Of a stretch of 64,000 nt of DNA, positions 1 to 10,212 are shown piece after piece. This DNA comes from Coprinus comatus (Eukaryota > Basidiomycota > Agaricomycetes > Agaricales > Agaricaceae). Made by a program: the position numbers and the translations under genes. The number at the start of each line of letters is the position of its first letter. Within the stretch, counting starts at the first letter, position 1. The stretch spans positions 1,426,001 through 1,490,000 of the forward strand of contig JAWPGT010000003.1 of NCBI GenBank assembly GCA_034638255.1, given 5' to 3'. The notes under the pieces are model-generated. The model did no database searches. It worked only from the letters and a program-made list of their open reading frames with translations, and had not been told where the DNA came from.

Positions 1-1
1 G

Positions 2-2446
2 GGTGAGCATATCACCACAATGCTCTTGGAATCTGGTCTCCCTCCTTCTTTCTGGGGTGAATGTCTAGCATCTATGGTTCATGTCTGGAATCTCCTTCCT
101 ACTTCCCCACTTCCTCACACCACTCCATTCGAGGCTTTCTACAAGCGCAAACCTGACATCTCTCACCTTCGAGTCTGGGGATGTACTGCTTATGTCTTTG
201 TACAAAAGGATAGACGTACATCTCTTGAACCTCATATGGAGAAGTGTATTTTCTTGGGTTATGAACCTGGTTATAAAGGTTGGAAGTTTTACAATCCGAC
301 AACTCGAAAGGTTATCATCTCCGAAACTGCTCACTTCGATGAACACTACTTCCCAGGTCTTTCAAAAGTGAAGATGAATGATATTCCTGACTTCTCCCTA
401 TCCTCTATACCATCTTCCTCTATATCATCTACTCCAACTTCACCAACAATCTCAGATGTTCCACTTCCTGAAGATGAGGGGGGTATTGGAGAGCATTTCA
501 CTTCACTTCCACCTCCAGCTATTGATCCTCCACCTCCAGTTCCTGCTACTCCTATTCATCTTCCAGCACCTGTCCCATCTTCACCTTCACCATCACCACC
601 TCTCTCTCCAAAACTCTCTCCACCTTCAACACCTCTTATTCAACCAGCTACACCTTCTCCTCCTCCTTCTACTCCTCCTCATCGACAACCGCCTTCTGCT
701 CAACCACCATCCCGTAGACGAGGCTCTTGTATCCGACAACCTTCTTGGAAAGTTCAAGAGAATCTCTGACAACAACAGCTTCATTTTGACTCTGAGGCTG
801 AGGATAGTGATGAAGATTTCGCGTTTTTGGTTTCCGATGAGAAGAATGGTTTTCAGGAAGTTGAATTTGCTGGTAATGTGTCATCTGGTCATCCAGGATC
901 ATTCAAAGCTGCGATGAATTCCCCTGATTCACATTTATGGAAAGAGGCGATGGATAAGGAGTATTCTATACTTGAGGCGAATGGTACTTGGGAACTTACT
1001 CCTTTACCCCGTGGTGAGAAAGCTATTAAGTCTGGTTGGGTTTACAAGATTAAGGACAATCCTGATGGTTCTATTGAACGGTATAAAGCTCGTCTGGTTG
1101 CTAAAGGTTATGCTCAACGTCCTGGATATGATTACACTGAAGTCTTCGCTCCTACATTCCGTCCTGCTTCCCTCTGTCTCATCGTTGCTCTTGCCGCCAA
1201 AGAAGGTTACAAGTTACACTCTCTCGATATCTCTTCTGCCTTTACTTATGGTGACTTGGAAGAGGAGATCTATATGCGTCAACCTGAAGGTTATCATTTT
1301 GGTGATTCAAACATGGTTTTTAGGCTTCGAAAATCGCTTTACGGACTCAAACAAGCAGCTCGACAATGGAACAAGAAACTTCACTTGGTCTTCACTTCAC
1401 TTGGTTACATCCGACTCCAATCTGACAGCTCTATTTACATCTACTCAAAAGGTCCAGTCAAGGTTATTGTCCCCATTTTCATTGATGATATCACTCTCGC
1501 TTCAAAGGATGACAAGGCCATGGACGATATGATCAAAGAGCTCTCTACTCACTTCAAACTCCGAGATCTCGGCTCTACCTCCTGGTTACTAGCTGTTAAG
1601 GTTGATCAAGACCCCTCTCATCACTCCATTTCGCTTTCACAAGAGAAATATGTCAAGGAACTCCTCGAACGCTTCCAGATGTCCGATTGTCGACCCGTGA
1701 AGACTCCTCTCACTCCTGGACTCAATCTCTCTACTGTCACTGTCACCGAAGATGATAAACTCCTCATGAAAAATGTTCTCTACCTTAGCACTGTTGGCGC
1801 TCTTCAATATCTGGCCACCATGACTCGTCCCGACATTGCCTTTGCTGTTTCCTACCTTGGAAGATTCAATCATAATCCTGGTCCTCAACATTGGGCTGCT
1901 GTCAAACATCTCTTCTGCTATCTCAAGGGTACAATGGACTATAAGTTGGTTTACAAAGGTGACATGGCTACCAAGGATCTCTTCATCACATATTCAGATG
2001 CTTCTCATGGTTTGTGTCAAGAGACTGGAAGGGCTACGGGTGGTTATGTGACTTTGGTATGTGGTGCGGCTGTTGGTTGGTCTTCAAAACGTCAGAGTTT
2101 GGTTACTCTCTCCTCTACTGAAGCTGAGTATGTTGCAGCTGTTGAAGGTGGAAAGGAGATTATGTAGATGCGCAACATTCTATCCGAGTTTGGTTATTCC
2201 TTCACTTTCCCTTCCACTCTTCACATCGACAACCAATCCGCCATTACTGTTGCTAAGAATCCCGAACACCATGGCCGTATGAAGCAATTGGATTTATGTT
2301 ATTTCTGGCTCCGTGACGCTGTTCAAAGCAAAGTTATTTCCCCTCTCTTTGTTCCTACCTCTGAACAACTAGCAGATATCTTCACCAAGGCTGTTGAACC
2401 AAAGGCAGTCTCTCACTTCATTCCTCTTCTTGGACTTTCATCATAA
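2..2446 (+). pseudogene. Copia pol (integrase end, RT, RNase H) with two stops
   Basis: One reading frame runs from the window edge to TAA at 2446, interrupted by TGA (767-769) and TAG (2165-2167). It begins in the integrase C-terminal region (residues like PSFWGE and LRVWGCTAYVF), passes a Pro/Ser-rich linker (about 380-730), then the copia RT with the ARLVAKGYAQ box (about 1086-1117) and the catalytic FIDD at 1478-1489. RNase H motifs follow: YSDASH, SSTEAEY and HIDNQSA. The first stop precedes a Gln run where Arg would fit (CGA to TGA); the second replaces a likely Trp (TGG to TAG). Otherwise the frame is uninterrupted, so the decay is by point mutation and looks recent. It cannot make full-length Pol without readthrough. 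Confidence 0.9.
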
Positions 2447-2536
2447 TTCCTTCTCTTCCTTTTCCTTTTATCACTTCACTCTTTTCCTCTCTTTTTGTTT
2501 TCTTCCTTTATCTGGACTGGCTAGATCAGGGGGGTA

Positions 2537-2807
2537 TGTCAGGAATGCTCTAGACAGTCCCCAAGGTCAGTACTTATTGTTGGTTGAGGTTAGAAGAGTT
2601 GTGGCTGGATACTCTGTTTGGAGTTTTGGACTTGTAGATTATTTCCGCTTTCTGTGACATCACAATGTCACGTCACACGTTACTGAAGCGTCCTGCAGAC
2701 ACATGAAGACTCTCTAGTCTAATACAAGTGTCTGCAGGTGAGTAATTAAGAAGTTATTGTATGTTCTAGTCTAATACAAGTGTCTGCAGTGTTTGTGTTA
2801 TATCTCA
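2537..2807 (+). repeat. 3' LTR of copia C1
   Basis: It starts TGTCAGGAATG directly after a G-rich purine tract and probably ends ...TATATCTCA. It contains two direct copies of a 24-bp segment beginning CTAGTCTAATACAAG, about 53 bp apart (about 2716 and 2768). The left boundary is well supported; the right one is inferred from the TG...CA rule and from the point where gypsy G1 sequence resumes. Confidence 0.6.
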
Positions 2808-2892
2808 GTCATTTCTTAACCGTTTCCTTCCATTCCTTCGTCATCGTGCTCGCCTCGTCGTCCTCTACGATCCTGCACTTACAGGGTGTTGT
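2808..2892 (-). pseudogene. G1 integrase C-terminal fragment between C1 and C2
   Basis: On the minus strand this stretch encodes residues such as RIVEDDEASTMTKEWKETVK, which resemble the helix after the gypsy integrase core (the region after the GFEP motif). It continues the G1 sequence that stops at 9205 on the other side of C2. The frame is one base off relative to the upstream part, so a small indel has occurred. It ends where C1's LTR begins. Confidence 0.6.
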
Positions 2893-3131
2893 TGTTGAAC
2901 TATTATTAGTTCTACAATGACATTCTCGTATGGCATCACACTTGATGAATATATCTTCATGATCCCTATCATGTGACCTAGTATATTCTCGCACGGACCA
3001 CTGTAAATATGTATATAAGATTGTACTCTTGCATTATATACTTCAGTTCCTATTCTACTAACAACCATCACCCTCAGTAAGTCCAGAGTCGTACCTACCC
3101 ATGTTTAACACACTACGCTCTTGTTTTAACA
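2893..3131 (+). repeat. 5' LTR of C2
   Basis: It begins TGTTGAACTATT and ends GTTTTAACA. A TATATAAG box at 3012-3019 is the likely promoter, which places transcription start near 3040-3060. An ATG at 3101, still inside the LTR, opens a frame continuous with gag. It differs from the 3' LTR mainly around positions 2936-2972. Confidence 0.95.
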
Positions 3132-3147
3132 GGTTATGGGCCCCGGT
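3132..3147 (+). other. Primer binding site, half tRNA-iMet type
   Basis: Directly after the LTR comes GGTTATGGGCCCC. This is the complement of the anticodon stem-loop of initiator tRNA-Met (GGGCCCAUAACC), not of a tRNA 3' end. Drosophila copia is known to prime from a cleaved initiator-tRNA half at this same region. The site is identical next to the 5' LTR of C3 (46161-46175, minus strand). Confidence 0.8.
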
Positions 3148-3415
3148 TAGCCTGTACGACTCTCGACACGCACTTGACGAGTATTACTCATCGTGCAGCT
3201 CAGAGCTCGAGGGTGAAGCTGGATTCACCTGTGAGGGAAGTCCGAGTTCCGCTCGCTCGAGACGTCGACCCACTCAGTGTTCTCTATGCAACCCCTTACT
3301 GTACTCGGTTAGATGGGCAGCACATAGCTCTGTAGAACATAGCGCATGTAGTGCAGCTTTAGTTCATAGTTCTGACACATGTTTTGTTGTAGATTTCTAT
3401 CTCCAAACATTACTC

Positions 3416-5485
3416 ATGGCCGCTTTGATCCCCTCGATCCCGGTCCTCACTGGCACTGCCAACTACCAAGTGTGGTCAGCACGTGTTATGTCCATTGCTA
3501 ACATGATCCACATGGATGGATGGTGTGTAGCGAGAATGATCGATGGCAGCGCCACAAGGCCTGCAGCTATCGGTGGTTCCCCCGCAACTGCCACTACCGC
3601 TATGATACCCCCCACGAACGTCGATGACATTCGAAAGTTCGATAACGTTGAGGCATTTGCACTTGGGATGTTAAATTCCCGATTGAGTGATGACATGCTC
3701 CGGCATGGTGAAACAACCTCAGATGATCTCTGGACACATCTGAGACGAGTTTACGGCACATTTTCGGCAGGTGTAGCTTACGAGCTGTATGCTTCTGCAG
3801 ATTCGTTCCGATTATCTGGTGTAAATGATCCCTCCAAGGAGATCACCACCTTTAGGAACTATTTCACGCAGTTAGAACAAGCCACGCCCCCAATTAACGT
3901 CCCCGGAATTCTCTGTGCGTTGATGTTAATGACACGCATTCCTCCTCAATGGAGTGCTACTCGTGCTGCCCTCCTCGTTCAATATGGTAACTCCCTTTCG
4001 ACCTTAACGGTCCAGATCGTTTCAGACGCTATTATGGGTGCATGGCGAGATTCCCATGGTGCTGCTTCTGCTTCTCGTGCCGCTTCTACCGGCATTAAAA
4101 ACTATAAGGGTGCAAAGCCCTATTCCAAATCCTCCGGTGGCGCTTCTCAGCAGCCCCAACAACAGCAACAACAGAAGTCGTCATCTGGTGGTTCTAAACC
4201 AAATCAGACCCAGAACTCCAGTTCCGGTGATGCTTCTGGGGGGGATAAGGATAAAAAGAAGAAGCATCGACACAGAAAACGTGGAGGCAACAAGGCTAAC
4301 AACGCCAAAGAGGATGCCGGTAATGTGGATATGATTTTGTCACCTGCTGTCTTGGAGTCTTTCACGACTCCCACTAACAAACCTTCCAATACTCGTTCTC
4401 TCGTCGAGAGGATGAAGACTACTGATCCCCACCTCAGGGCAGTGGCCTTGAAAAAGGCTGCAGACGAAGTCGTCGTGCACGGTGTTGAGCCTCCTGCTCC
4501 TCGTGCTACTCTTCTTCCCCCTGCTGGGCACCTGGTCGGTCATACCCGGTATCAGAAAAAGAAGACAGAGGTCTTCGAGAAGATGGGTGCTCGCCTTGGC
4601 TTCGGCGTGGTTGAACCCTGTCCTCCATCACCTCCACTATCGCTTGATGCGATGGTGTCACACATCCTTCCTGAAGAGGAAGTTAATTCGTCTTCAGTTT
4701 CTACACCTGGGTCCCCCACGTGCAGATCTGAGTCTCCTTCTTATGTCCCTCCTTCTGATGTCCCCGAAGCGATCTCCGAGGCTGATGCCTATATGAATGA
4801 TCCGGACTACGAAGCTGATGCGGATTACGAGGTTGATGATGGTTGGTATAACAAGTATGTACCTTTCTTTTCTCAAGATTTCTTCCTTACTAAATGGGAT
4901 ATCCAGAGATACCCCCACCAAATGGGGAGACGAACAAATAGCTCCATCAGACCCAATGTTCTAGTGCGCAGTAATGGACTGCCGGACTATAGTCGGACAT
5001 TTAGTTCTCTTTTATCTACTGTTGATGTAACTTCTCCCGTTTCTGTGAATGCGATGGATTCTCCCGTTTCTTTATGCGATCCTTTTGTCTTACCGGCAAA
5101 ATATTTAAGAGATCCTGAAAGTGGTGACGAACCGGTAAAAGATCTTGAATGCTTATGCAACTTCTGTGAAGATAAAGAAAAACCTAATTATGCTAGAGAG
5201 TCTGCTACTTGGCTCCTTGATTCAGGTGCTAGCTTTAATTGCACCCAGCATATAAGCGACTTTATCGAGTTAGAGGAAGGAGTGTTTGGCAATGTTAGAA
5301 CTGCTAACGACAAACTCATTGGCATTACTGGCCGTGGGAAAGTCCTCTTTCAACATGAAGTAGATGGAGTTACAAGAACTACTCCACTGTATCCGGTCTA
5401 TTATATTGCATCTCTCTCCACTAGAATCATTTCACCTGGCGCCTTATGGCTGCAAGGAATGAGGAGTGAGTCTAATTTAAAGTGA
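3416..5485 (+). pseudogene. C2 gag and protease, ended by premature TGA
   Basis: Gag probably starts at ATG 3416 (MAALIPSIPVLTG). The frame is also open upstream to an ATG at 3101 within the LTR. Gag has a UBN2-like N-terminal domain, a Gln run, then a Lys/Arg-rich tract (KKKKHRHRKRGG) and no CCHC zinc knuckle. The aspartic protease is near 5210-5240 (LLDSGAS). The frame ends at TGA 5483-5485, where C3 has CGA at the same place; the frame resumes immediately after, so this is a nonsense mutation and not the natural end. Confidence 0.88.
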
Positions 5486-7228
5486 ACCAACATATTTCGT
5501 TCAAACGGAAAATTATTTATGCATGCTACACACATACCTGTGTTCAAAGAGTTAGAAGATGCACTCCATCACATTCACACTTGGATTGTGTGTCACTATA
5601 CTGCGAATCAGGTGCTATCTTATTGCGCATCTAAATTATCTGTTTATGATCTTTGGCACCATCGATTGGCGCATCCTGGAAAGGAAATATTGCGACAACT
5701 TCCAAAACACTCAGAAAAAGTACCTGAGTTTGACATTCCTATCTCTCGTCAAGTTTGTGATGGTTGTGCTCGAGGCAAAATGACCGATGACGCACATCAT
5801 CCTTCTTCGACACGAGCGAAGTCATTTTTAGAATTGATCCACAGTGATCTTCTAGAATTCCCCGTTGCCTCGTACCACAAGTACAAGTGGGCAATGACGT
5901 TCTATGATGACTATTCTAGCCATGCCTGGATCCTCCTTTTACGAGCCAAATCTGATGCCTTTGCGGCATTTGAAAGATTTTGTGCCTTTGAGGAAAAGCA
6001 ATTCGGTAAAACGATTAAGCGTATCCGGACAGACAATGGTGGCGAATATGTCTCTAAACAACTTGAGGAATTCCTTCACTCAAAAGGGATAGTACACGAG
6101 ACGTCTGCACCACACATTCACCAGCAGAACGGTAGAGCAGAAAGACTGAACCGCACACTTCAGGAAAAGGCGCAGGCCATGCGACTTACTGCATGCTTAC
6201 CGGATTCTTGGTGGGAATTTGCCCTTAACACGGCAGTTCATTGTTACAATAGAACTCCCATCAAACGTCTTGAATGGAAGACTCCCACTGAAATGGTAAC
6301 AGGGAAGAAGCCAGATCTATCTGGTCTTCATGTGTTTGGCTGTGCAGCTTACATTTTCATTCCTAAGGAATCATGTGATGACAAATTGTCACCCAGATCT
6401 GAAATAATGATCTTCCTTGGTTACGCTGGCGCAAACTTTACATTTATGCGACATCAGAAGGGAAATGTTATTTATACTGCAAAAACAGCTATTTTCAACG
6501 AGGGCTGGTATCCCAAATGCAAGCCAGATCACGAAAAACGTAAGGACTCCGGTTCTACAAAAAACCCAAAAATAAATCCTCCTCCTCCGGCGTCTGATGA
6601 AGATGACGAGGATACTACACCTGATCTTTATCCTGATGATCCTACGGACACATCTTGACAAGACAACAGTGATAGAACACCGTTACCGCCTAGACTGCAA
6701 GGTCCAATTCCCGGACCATCTACTTCTCAAAAACCTCCTGTTCCCGGTCCGAGCAAACCCGCTCCCAGGAAAACAACAGTTGAGGAAGTAACTGATGAAG
6801 ATGATGATGACGCGTTATCATACGCTGATCCCGAATCACCTATTTGTCACCCGAGTCCGAGCCCTGCTCCTCAATCTGACTCCACCTGTCCCATTTCTCC
6901 ATCACCTGAACGACCTGCTAGACCTGTTGAACCTTTACCTCGCCGTTCCGGCAGAGAAAAGTTTGTTCCGTTTAGAGAAGGTAACATCTATGGGGAGAGA
7001 ACACATCCATCTGAGATCCTACGAGACTATAATCACAATGAACCTCTACCACCTCAGGGGAGAGTTTGTCTCCGTGGTCACAATTTCAGAATCCGAAATC
7101 AACGAGATCGCCCTAAAGCAGATCCACGTCCTATTTCGCCCGAGGAAGTCTGAGAACGTTGCGATGAAATACGCAGACAACACGAGGATGCCTCACAGCA
7201 ATATGCGAAGGAACAACAACCTGACGCA
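5486..7228 (+). pseudogene. C2 integrase and linker, two internal stops
   Basis: This is the same frame as gag. The zinc-binding HHCC region (WHHRLAHPG and VCDGCARGK, about 5655-5780) is followed by the catalytic core with D (HSDLLEF), D (RTDNGGEY) and E (NGRAERLNR). The C-terminal part carries the copia LHVFGCAAYIF motif, then an acidic/proline-rich linker. TGA at 6656-6658 and at 7151-7153 both correspond to CGA in C3, so each looks like a C-to-T change at a CpG. Confidence 0.88.
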
Positions 7229-8929
7229 ATGGAAGAAGATGCAGATTGTAAGATTCAACAGATAACTAAGGAAGGGGGGTTAGAATTGATGAACTTTTTA
7301 TTGGCAAAAGCGAGTTCAACTACTGTTCCTGAGCAATTCCGTGATCTTGTAAAATTGAATCCAGAGGAACGTAAACACTGGCACAAAGCTTGTCTCGAAG
7401 AACTAGATGCGCTGAAAAAGCGACAAGTTTACGAGTTGGTGAAACTTCCGGAAGGAAGGAAAACCGTAAAAAATAGATGGGTCTTTAACAAAAAGAGTGA
7501 CGGTCGCAAACGTGCTAGACTAGTTGCTAAAGGATTTTCTCAAGTCGAGGGCATTGACTTTGATGAACTATTTTCTCCAGTAGTACGATATGAGTCCGCT
7601 CGAATCCTGCTCGGGTTAGCCGCCCTTGAAGACTGGGACATTGAGTCTGTTGATGTAAAGACAGCATATCTCTATGGCAAACTGGATGAGGAAATCTATA
7701 TGGATCAACCTGAAGGTTTCAAACTTAAGGGCAAGGAACATATGGTGTGGAGGTTATGACGTGCATTGTACGGCCTTAAACAAGCCGGCTTAGCCTGGTG
7801 GAAGGAGATGGCATCTTCCATGAACAAACTAGGTTTCAAGCAATGTGAATCTGATGCCAGTATCTATATTTATCGTCGAAAAGATGGCAAGTTTGTCATT
7901 GCTGTCGTGTACGTTGACAACGTACTTTTTATGGGAAATGACTCTGCCCTGCTTAAAAAGCTTAAAGGAGAGTTCATGAAAAAGTGGGAATGCCGTGACC
8001 TTGGAGAAGTCAAAGAATTTCTCGGTATGCGCATCAGGAGAGATCGAGCTAATCGAAAGATCTATCTTGATCAATGTGCTTATTTAGAAAAGATCCTGGA
8101 AAGGTTTAAAGTCACTGGTTCTGACCGTGACACCAAGCCGGCGCGAACTCCGCTGCCAGAAGGGTACTATCCAGTTCCTAACGACAAGCCGATCAACTCC
8201 TCCATCCGTTCTAGGTACCAACAGGTGATCGGATCACTGTTGTACATTGCTATTGGCACGTGTCCAGACATTTTGTTCGCTGTGACTAAGCTAAGTCAAC
8301 ATTCTCATAATCCTACAGAAGAACATTTGCATAGAGCTCTCTATATTTGCAGATACCTACTAGCGACTCGGGAATACCGAATGACACTTGATGGTTCTGG
8401 TAATGAAGGCTTCATCGCTTACAGTGATTCTGATTGGGCTAGTGATCCTTCTACTCGAAGATCCCAAACTGGTTATCTGTCCACTGTTGCATCCTGCCCG
8501 GTAGCCTGGGTTAGTTAATCACAGAAGACTATTGCGTTATCGTCCACAGAGGCTGAATACATGGCTATTTCCGATTGTAGCCGTCAGTCCATCTGGATCA
8601 GAAGCCTAATGACTGAACTTGGTTTGCATAATAACGAACCAATGGATATTTGTGGAGACAATATGGGCTCTCTCTTTATTGTGCAAAATCCTGCTGTCGA
8701 AAAGAGATCAAAACACATAGATATCATTTTCCACTTCATTCGTCAAGTAATTGATGAAAAGAAGGTTCAGCTTTATTTTATTCCAGGCACTGAAAACCCT
8801 GCAGATCTTCTCACGAAGAATCTCAGATGTGTGAAGTTTGAATACTTCCGTGATAACTATTACGGGTTGGAGTTTTCTAATCCCACATATAGCGCTGCCA
8901 AGCACTCAAATAATATGGTCCCAACGTAA
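7229..8929 (+). pseudogene. C2 reverse transcriptase and RNase H, two stops, mutated active site
   Basis: The same frame continues through the RT (ARLVAKGFSQVEGIDFDE, LYGLKQAGLAWW) to RNase H (SSTEAEYMA, CGDNMGS) and ends at TAA 8927-8929. TGA 7757-7759 and TAA 8516-8518 interrupt it; C3 has CGA at both. The RT catalytic box reads YVDN (about 7909-7921) where C3 has YVDD: the second catalytic Asp codon GAC has become AAC, again at a CpG. The element is dead both by truncation and by active-site loss. Confidence 0.92.
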
Positions 8930-8956
8930 GGCGCTTCATAGCTGCCATGTTCGTAT

Positions 8957-8965
8957 TCAGGGGAG
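8957..8965 (+). other. Polypurine tract of C2
   Basis: CAGGGGAG lies directly before the 3' LTR. It is the expected plus-strand primer, and the same tract precedes the 3' LTR of C3 (40309-40317, minus strand). Confidence 0.75.
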
Positions 8966-9204
8966 TGTTGAACTATTATTAGTTCTACAATGACATTCTC
9001 GTATGGCATTACGCTTGACGAATATATCTTCATGATGTATATCATGTGACCTAGTATATTCTCGCACGGACCACTGTAAATATGTATATAAGATTGTACT
9101 CTTGCATTATATACTTCAGTTCCTATTCTACTAACAACCATCACCCTCAGTAAGTCCAGAGTCGTACCTACCCATGTTTAACACACTACGCTCTTGTTTT
9201 AACA
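8966..9204 (+). repeat. 3' LTR of C2
   Basis: A 239-bp copy of the 5' LTR, TGTTGAAC...TTTTAACA, followed by the target duplication GTTGT (9205-9209). Confidence 0.95.
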
Positions 9205-9442
9205 GTTGTTGGGGTTCGAAGCCCATGCAAGGGTCGCGGCCGGTGTCTAACACAAAGGGCGATTGGTGGGTCGCAGCATGAACGTGATTGTTGTGTTGGA
9301 ACTCGGTGAGCGGGAGAAGGTCATACCAATCATTCTGTCGCTGGTTAACAAAGACTCAGATGTACTGGTCAAGTTCTTGGTTAACTCGTTCGGTTTGACT
9401 GTCAGCTTGCGGGTGCCAAGCTGTAGTCACAGCAACCTTGAT
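9205..9442 (-). pseudogene. G1 integrase core end, between C2 and a solo LTR
   Basis: The minus-strand translation gives TAWHPQADSQTERVNQE, the catalytic-Glu block of gypsy integrases, followed by NDWYDLLPLTEFQHNNHVH and MGFEP. TGA at 9356-9358 replaces an expected Arg. C2 begins just after the GFEP motif. Confidence 0.85.
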
Positions 9443-9807
9443 TGTAAGGGCGACTCACGTCAGCGACGAACGGCCCGACAACTAGCAAGGAATCCAAAGT
9501 TATATTTGATCGGAAACATATTACAGAGCAGATACAACATACCTAGCGAGGAATCCAAAGAGAAAGAGTTGGGGATTCACTCGCACAGGCTACACACAAT
9601 ATATACTACTATACAAACAGAGATGCCAGCTATTGTCCTCAGGGATGTCGTAACATGGACAATGGGAACAATGGGGGACGAGTCACATGAGCGGGCAAGT
9701 CATGAAAGCGCGAAGTCGGGAGGTGTTCCAATGGAAGTCGGAACATCAGAGGATCGGTCAGTAGTCAGTGTGTCGGTGTAAGGGTCGGTGAGGAAGGTCC
9801 CCTTACA
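9443..9807. repeat. Solo LTR of the G1 family
   Basis: 365 bp, TGTAAGGGCGA...CCCCTTACA, flanked by a perfect target duplication TTGAT (9438-9442 and 9808-9812). It is about 95% like G1's own 5' LTR at 14406-14771, so a relative inserted into the G1 integrase and then lost its interior by LTR-LTR recombination. Confidence 0.92.
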
Positions 9808-9900
9808 TTGATGCCTAAGAGTCGGTACAACTCACGGGTGAATTCCGACACAAACTGCGGGCCTCGGTCGGAGACAACACATTGAGGTAGGCCGTGGAGC
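9808..9900 (-). pseudogene. G1 integrase core fragment (second catalytic Asp)
   Basis: The minus strand encodes [17 protein letters not shown], the block holding the second Asp of the D,D,E triad. It joins in frame to 10213-10429 (...HNIWKL) once the solo LTR at 9901-10212 and one GGAGC are removed. Confidence 0.85.
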
Positions 9901-10212
9901 TGTCAACATCGACATGTTGTGGTAAATACTCGGATTATTATCGTCGGACTTAGTAAAGATGTTTTGTGTATATGCGGTCCAACTCCACTTCCATATGTTC
10001 TACCTGCTTCTCTTCTCATAACTATTTGTGTACTCACCACACTTTACCCATTTGTTCATGTATTTTCCCATGTGCTACATATCCGTATTTATATCAAGTA
10101 GACTACACTGTAGTTCCTTGTCCACTTGAATCCAATACAACTGGGTTGTGTCCGCATCTAGCCGGGTATCTTCCTTCAGAGAATCACATCTCCTACCAGC
10201 GTAATTCCTACA
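9901..10212. repeat. Solo LTR of another family in G1 integrase
   Basis: 312 bp, TGTCAACATCGACATG...GTAATTCCTACA, with a perfect target duplication GGAGC (9896-9900 and 10213-10217). It is unlike the G1, G2, G3 and copia LTRs here. No internal region of this family is present in the window. Confidence 0.88.

Larger units (their letters stand above)
1..2807 (+). mobile_element. Ty1/Copia retrotransposon C1, 3' part
   Basis: The right-hand part of a copia element whose 5' end lies outside the window. It has the copia order integrase, reverse transcriptase, RNase H, followed by a purine run (2528-2536) and a 3' LTR beginning TGTCAGG at 2537. It is not close to C2/C3: its RT box reads FIDD instead of YVDD and its LTR is unrelated. 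The sequence on its right flank is a piece of gypsy G1, so C1 appears to have landed in G1. Its own target duplication cannot be checked because the left end is missing. Confidence 0.88.
2893..9204 (+). mobile_element. Full-length Ty1/Copia retrotransposon C2
   Basis: A complete 6312-bp element with 239-bp LTRs (2893-3131, 8966-9204) and perfect 5-bp target duplications GTTGT at 2888-2892 and 9205-9209. The order is LTR, half-tRNA primer site, gag, protease, integrase, RT, RNase H, polypurine tract, LTR. The two LTRs differ at about six positions by eye, so it is not brand new. The whole coding region lies in one frame but is interrupted by five stop codons. It is a sibling of C3 (40090-46392) and sits inside the integrase gene of gypsy G1. 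Confidence 0.96.

Noticed and set aside
378..917. Leucine/histidine-rich plus-strand ORF
   Set aside because: It is another frame of the C1 Pro/Ser-rich linker; the pol frame continues through with RT homology.
9210..9228. GGGGTTCGAAGCCC resembling a tRNA T-arm
   Set aside because: No anticodon or acceptor stems; it is the reverse complement of the GFEP codons of the G1 integrase.
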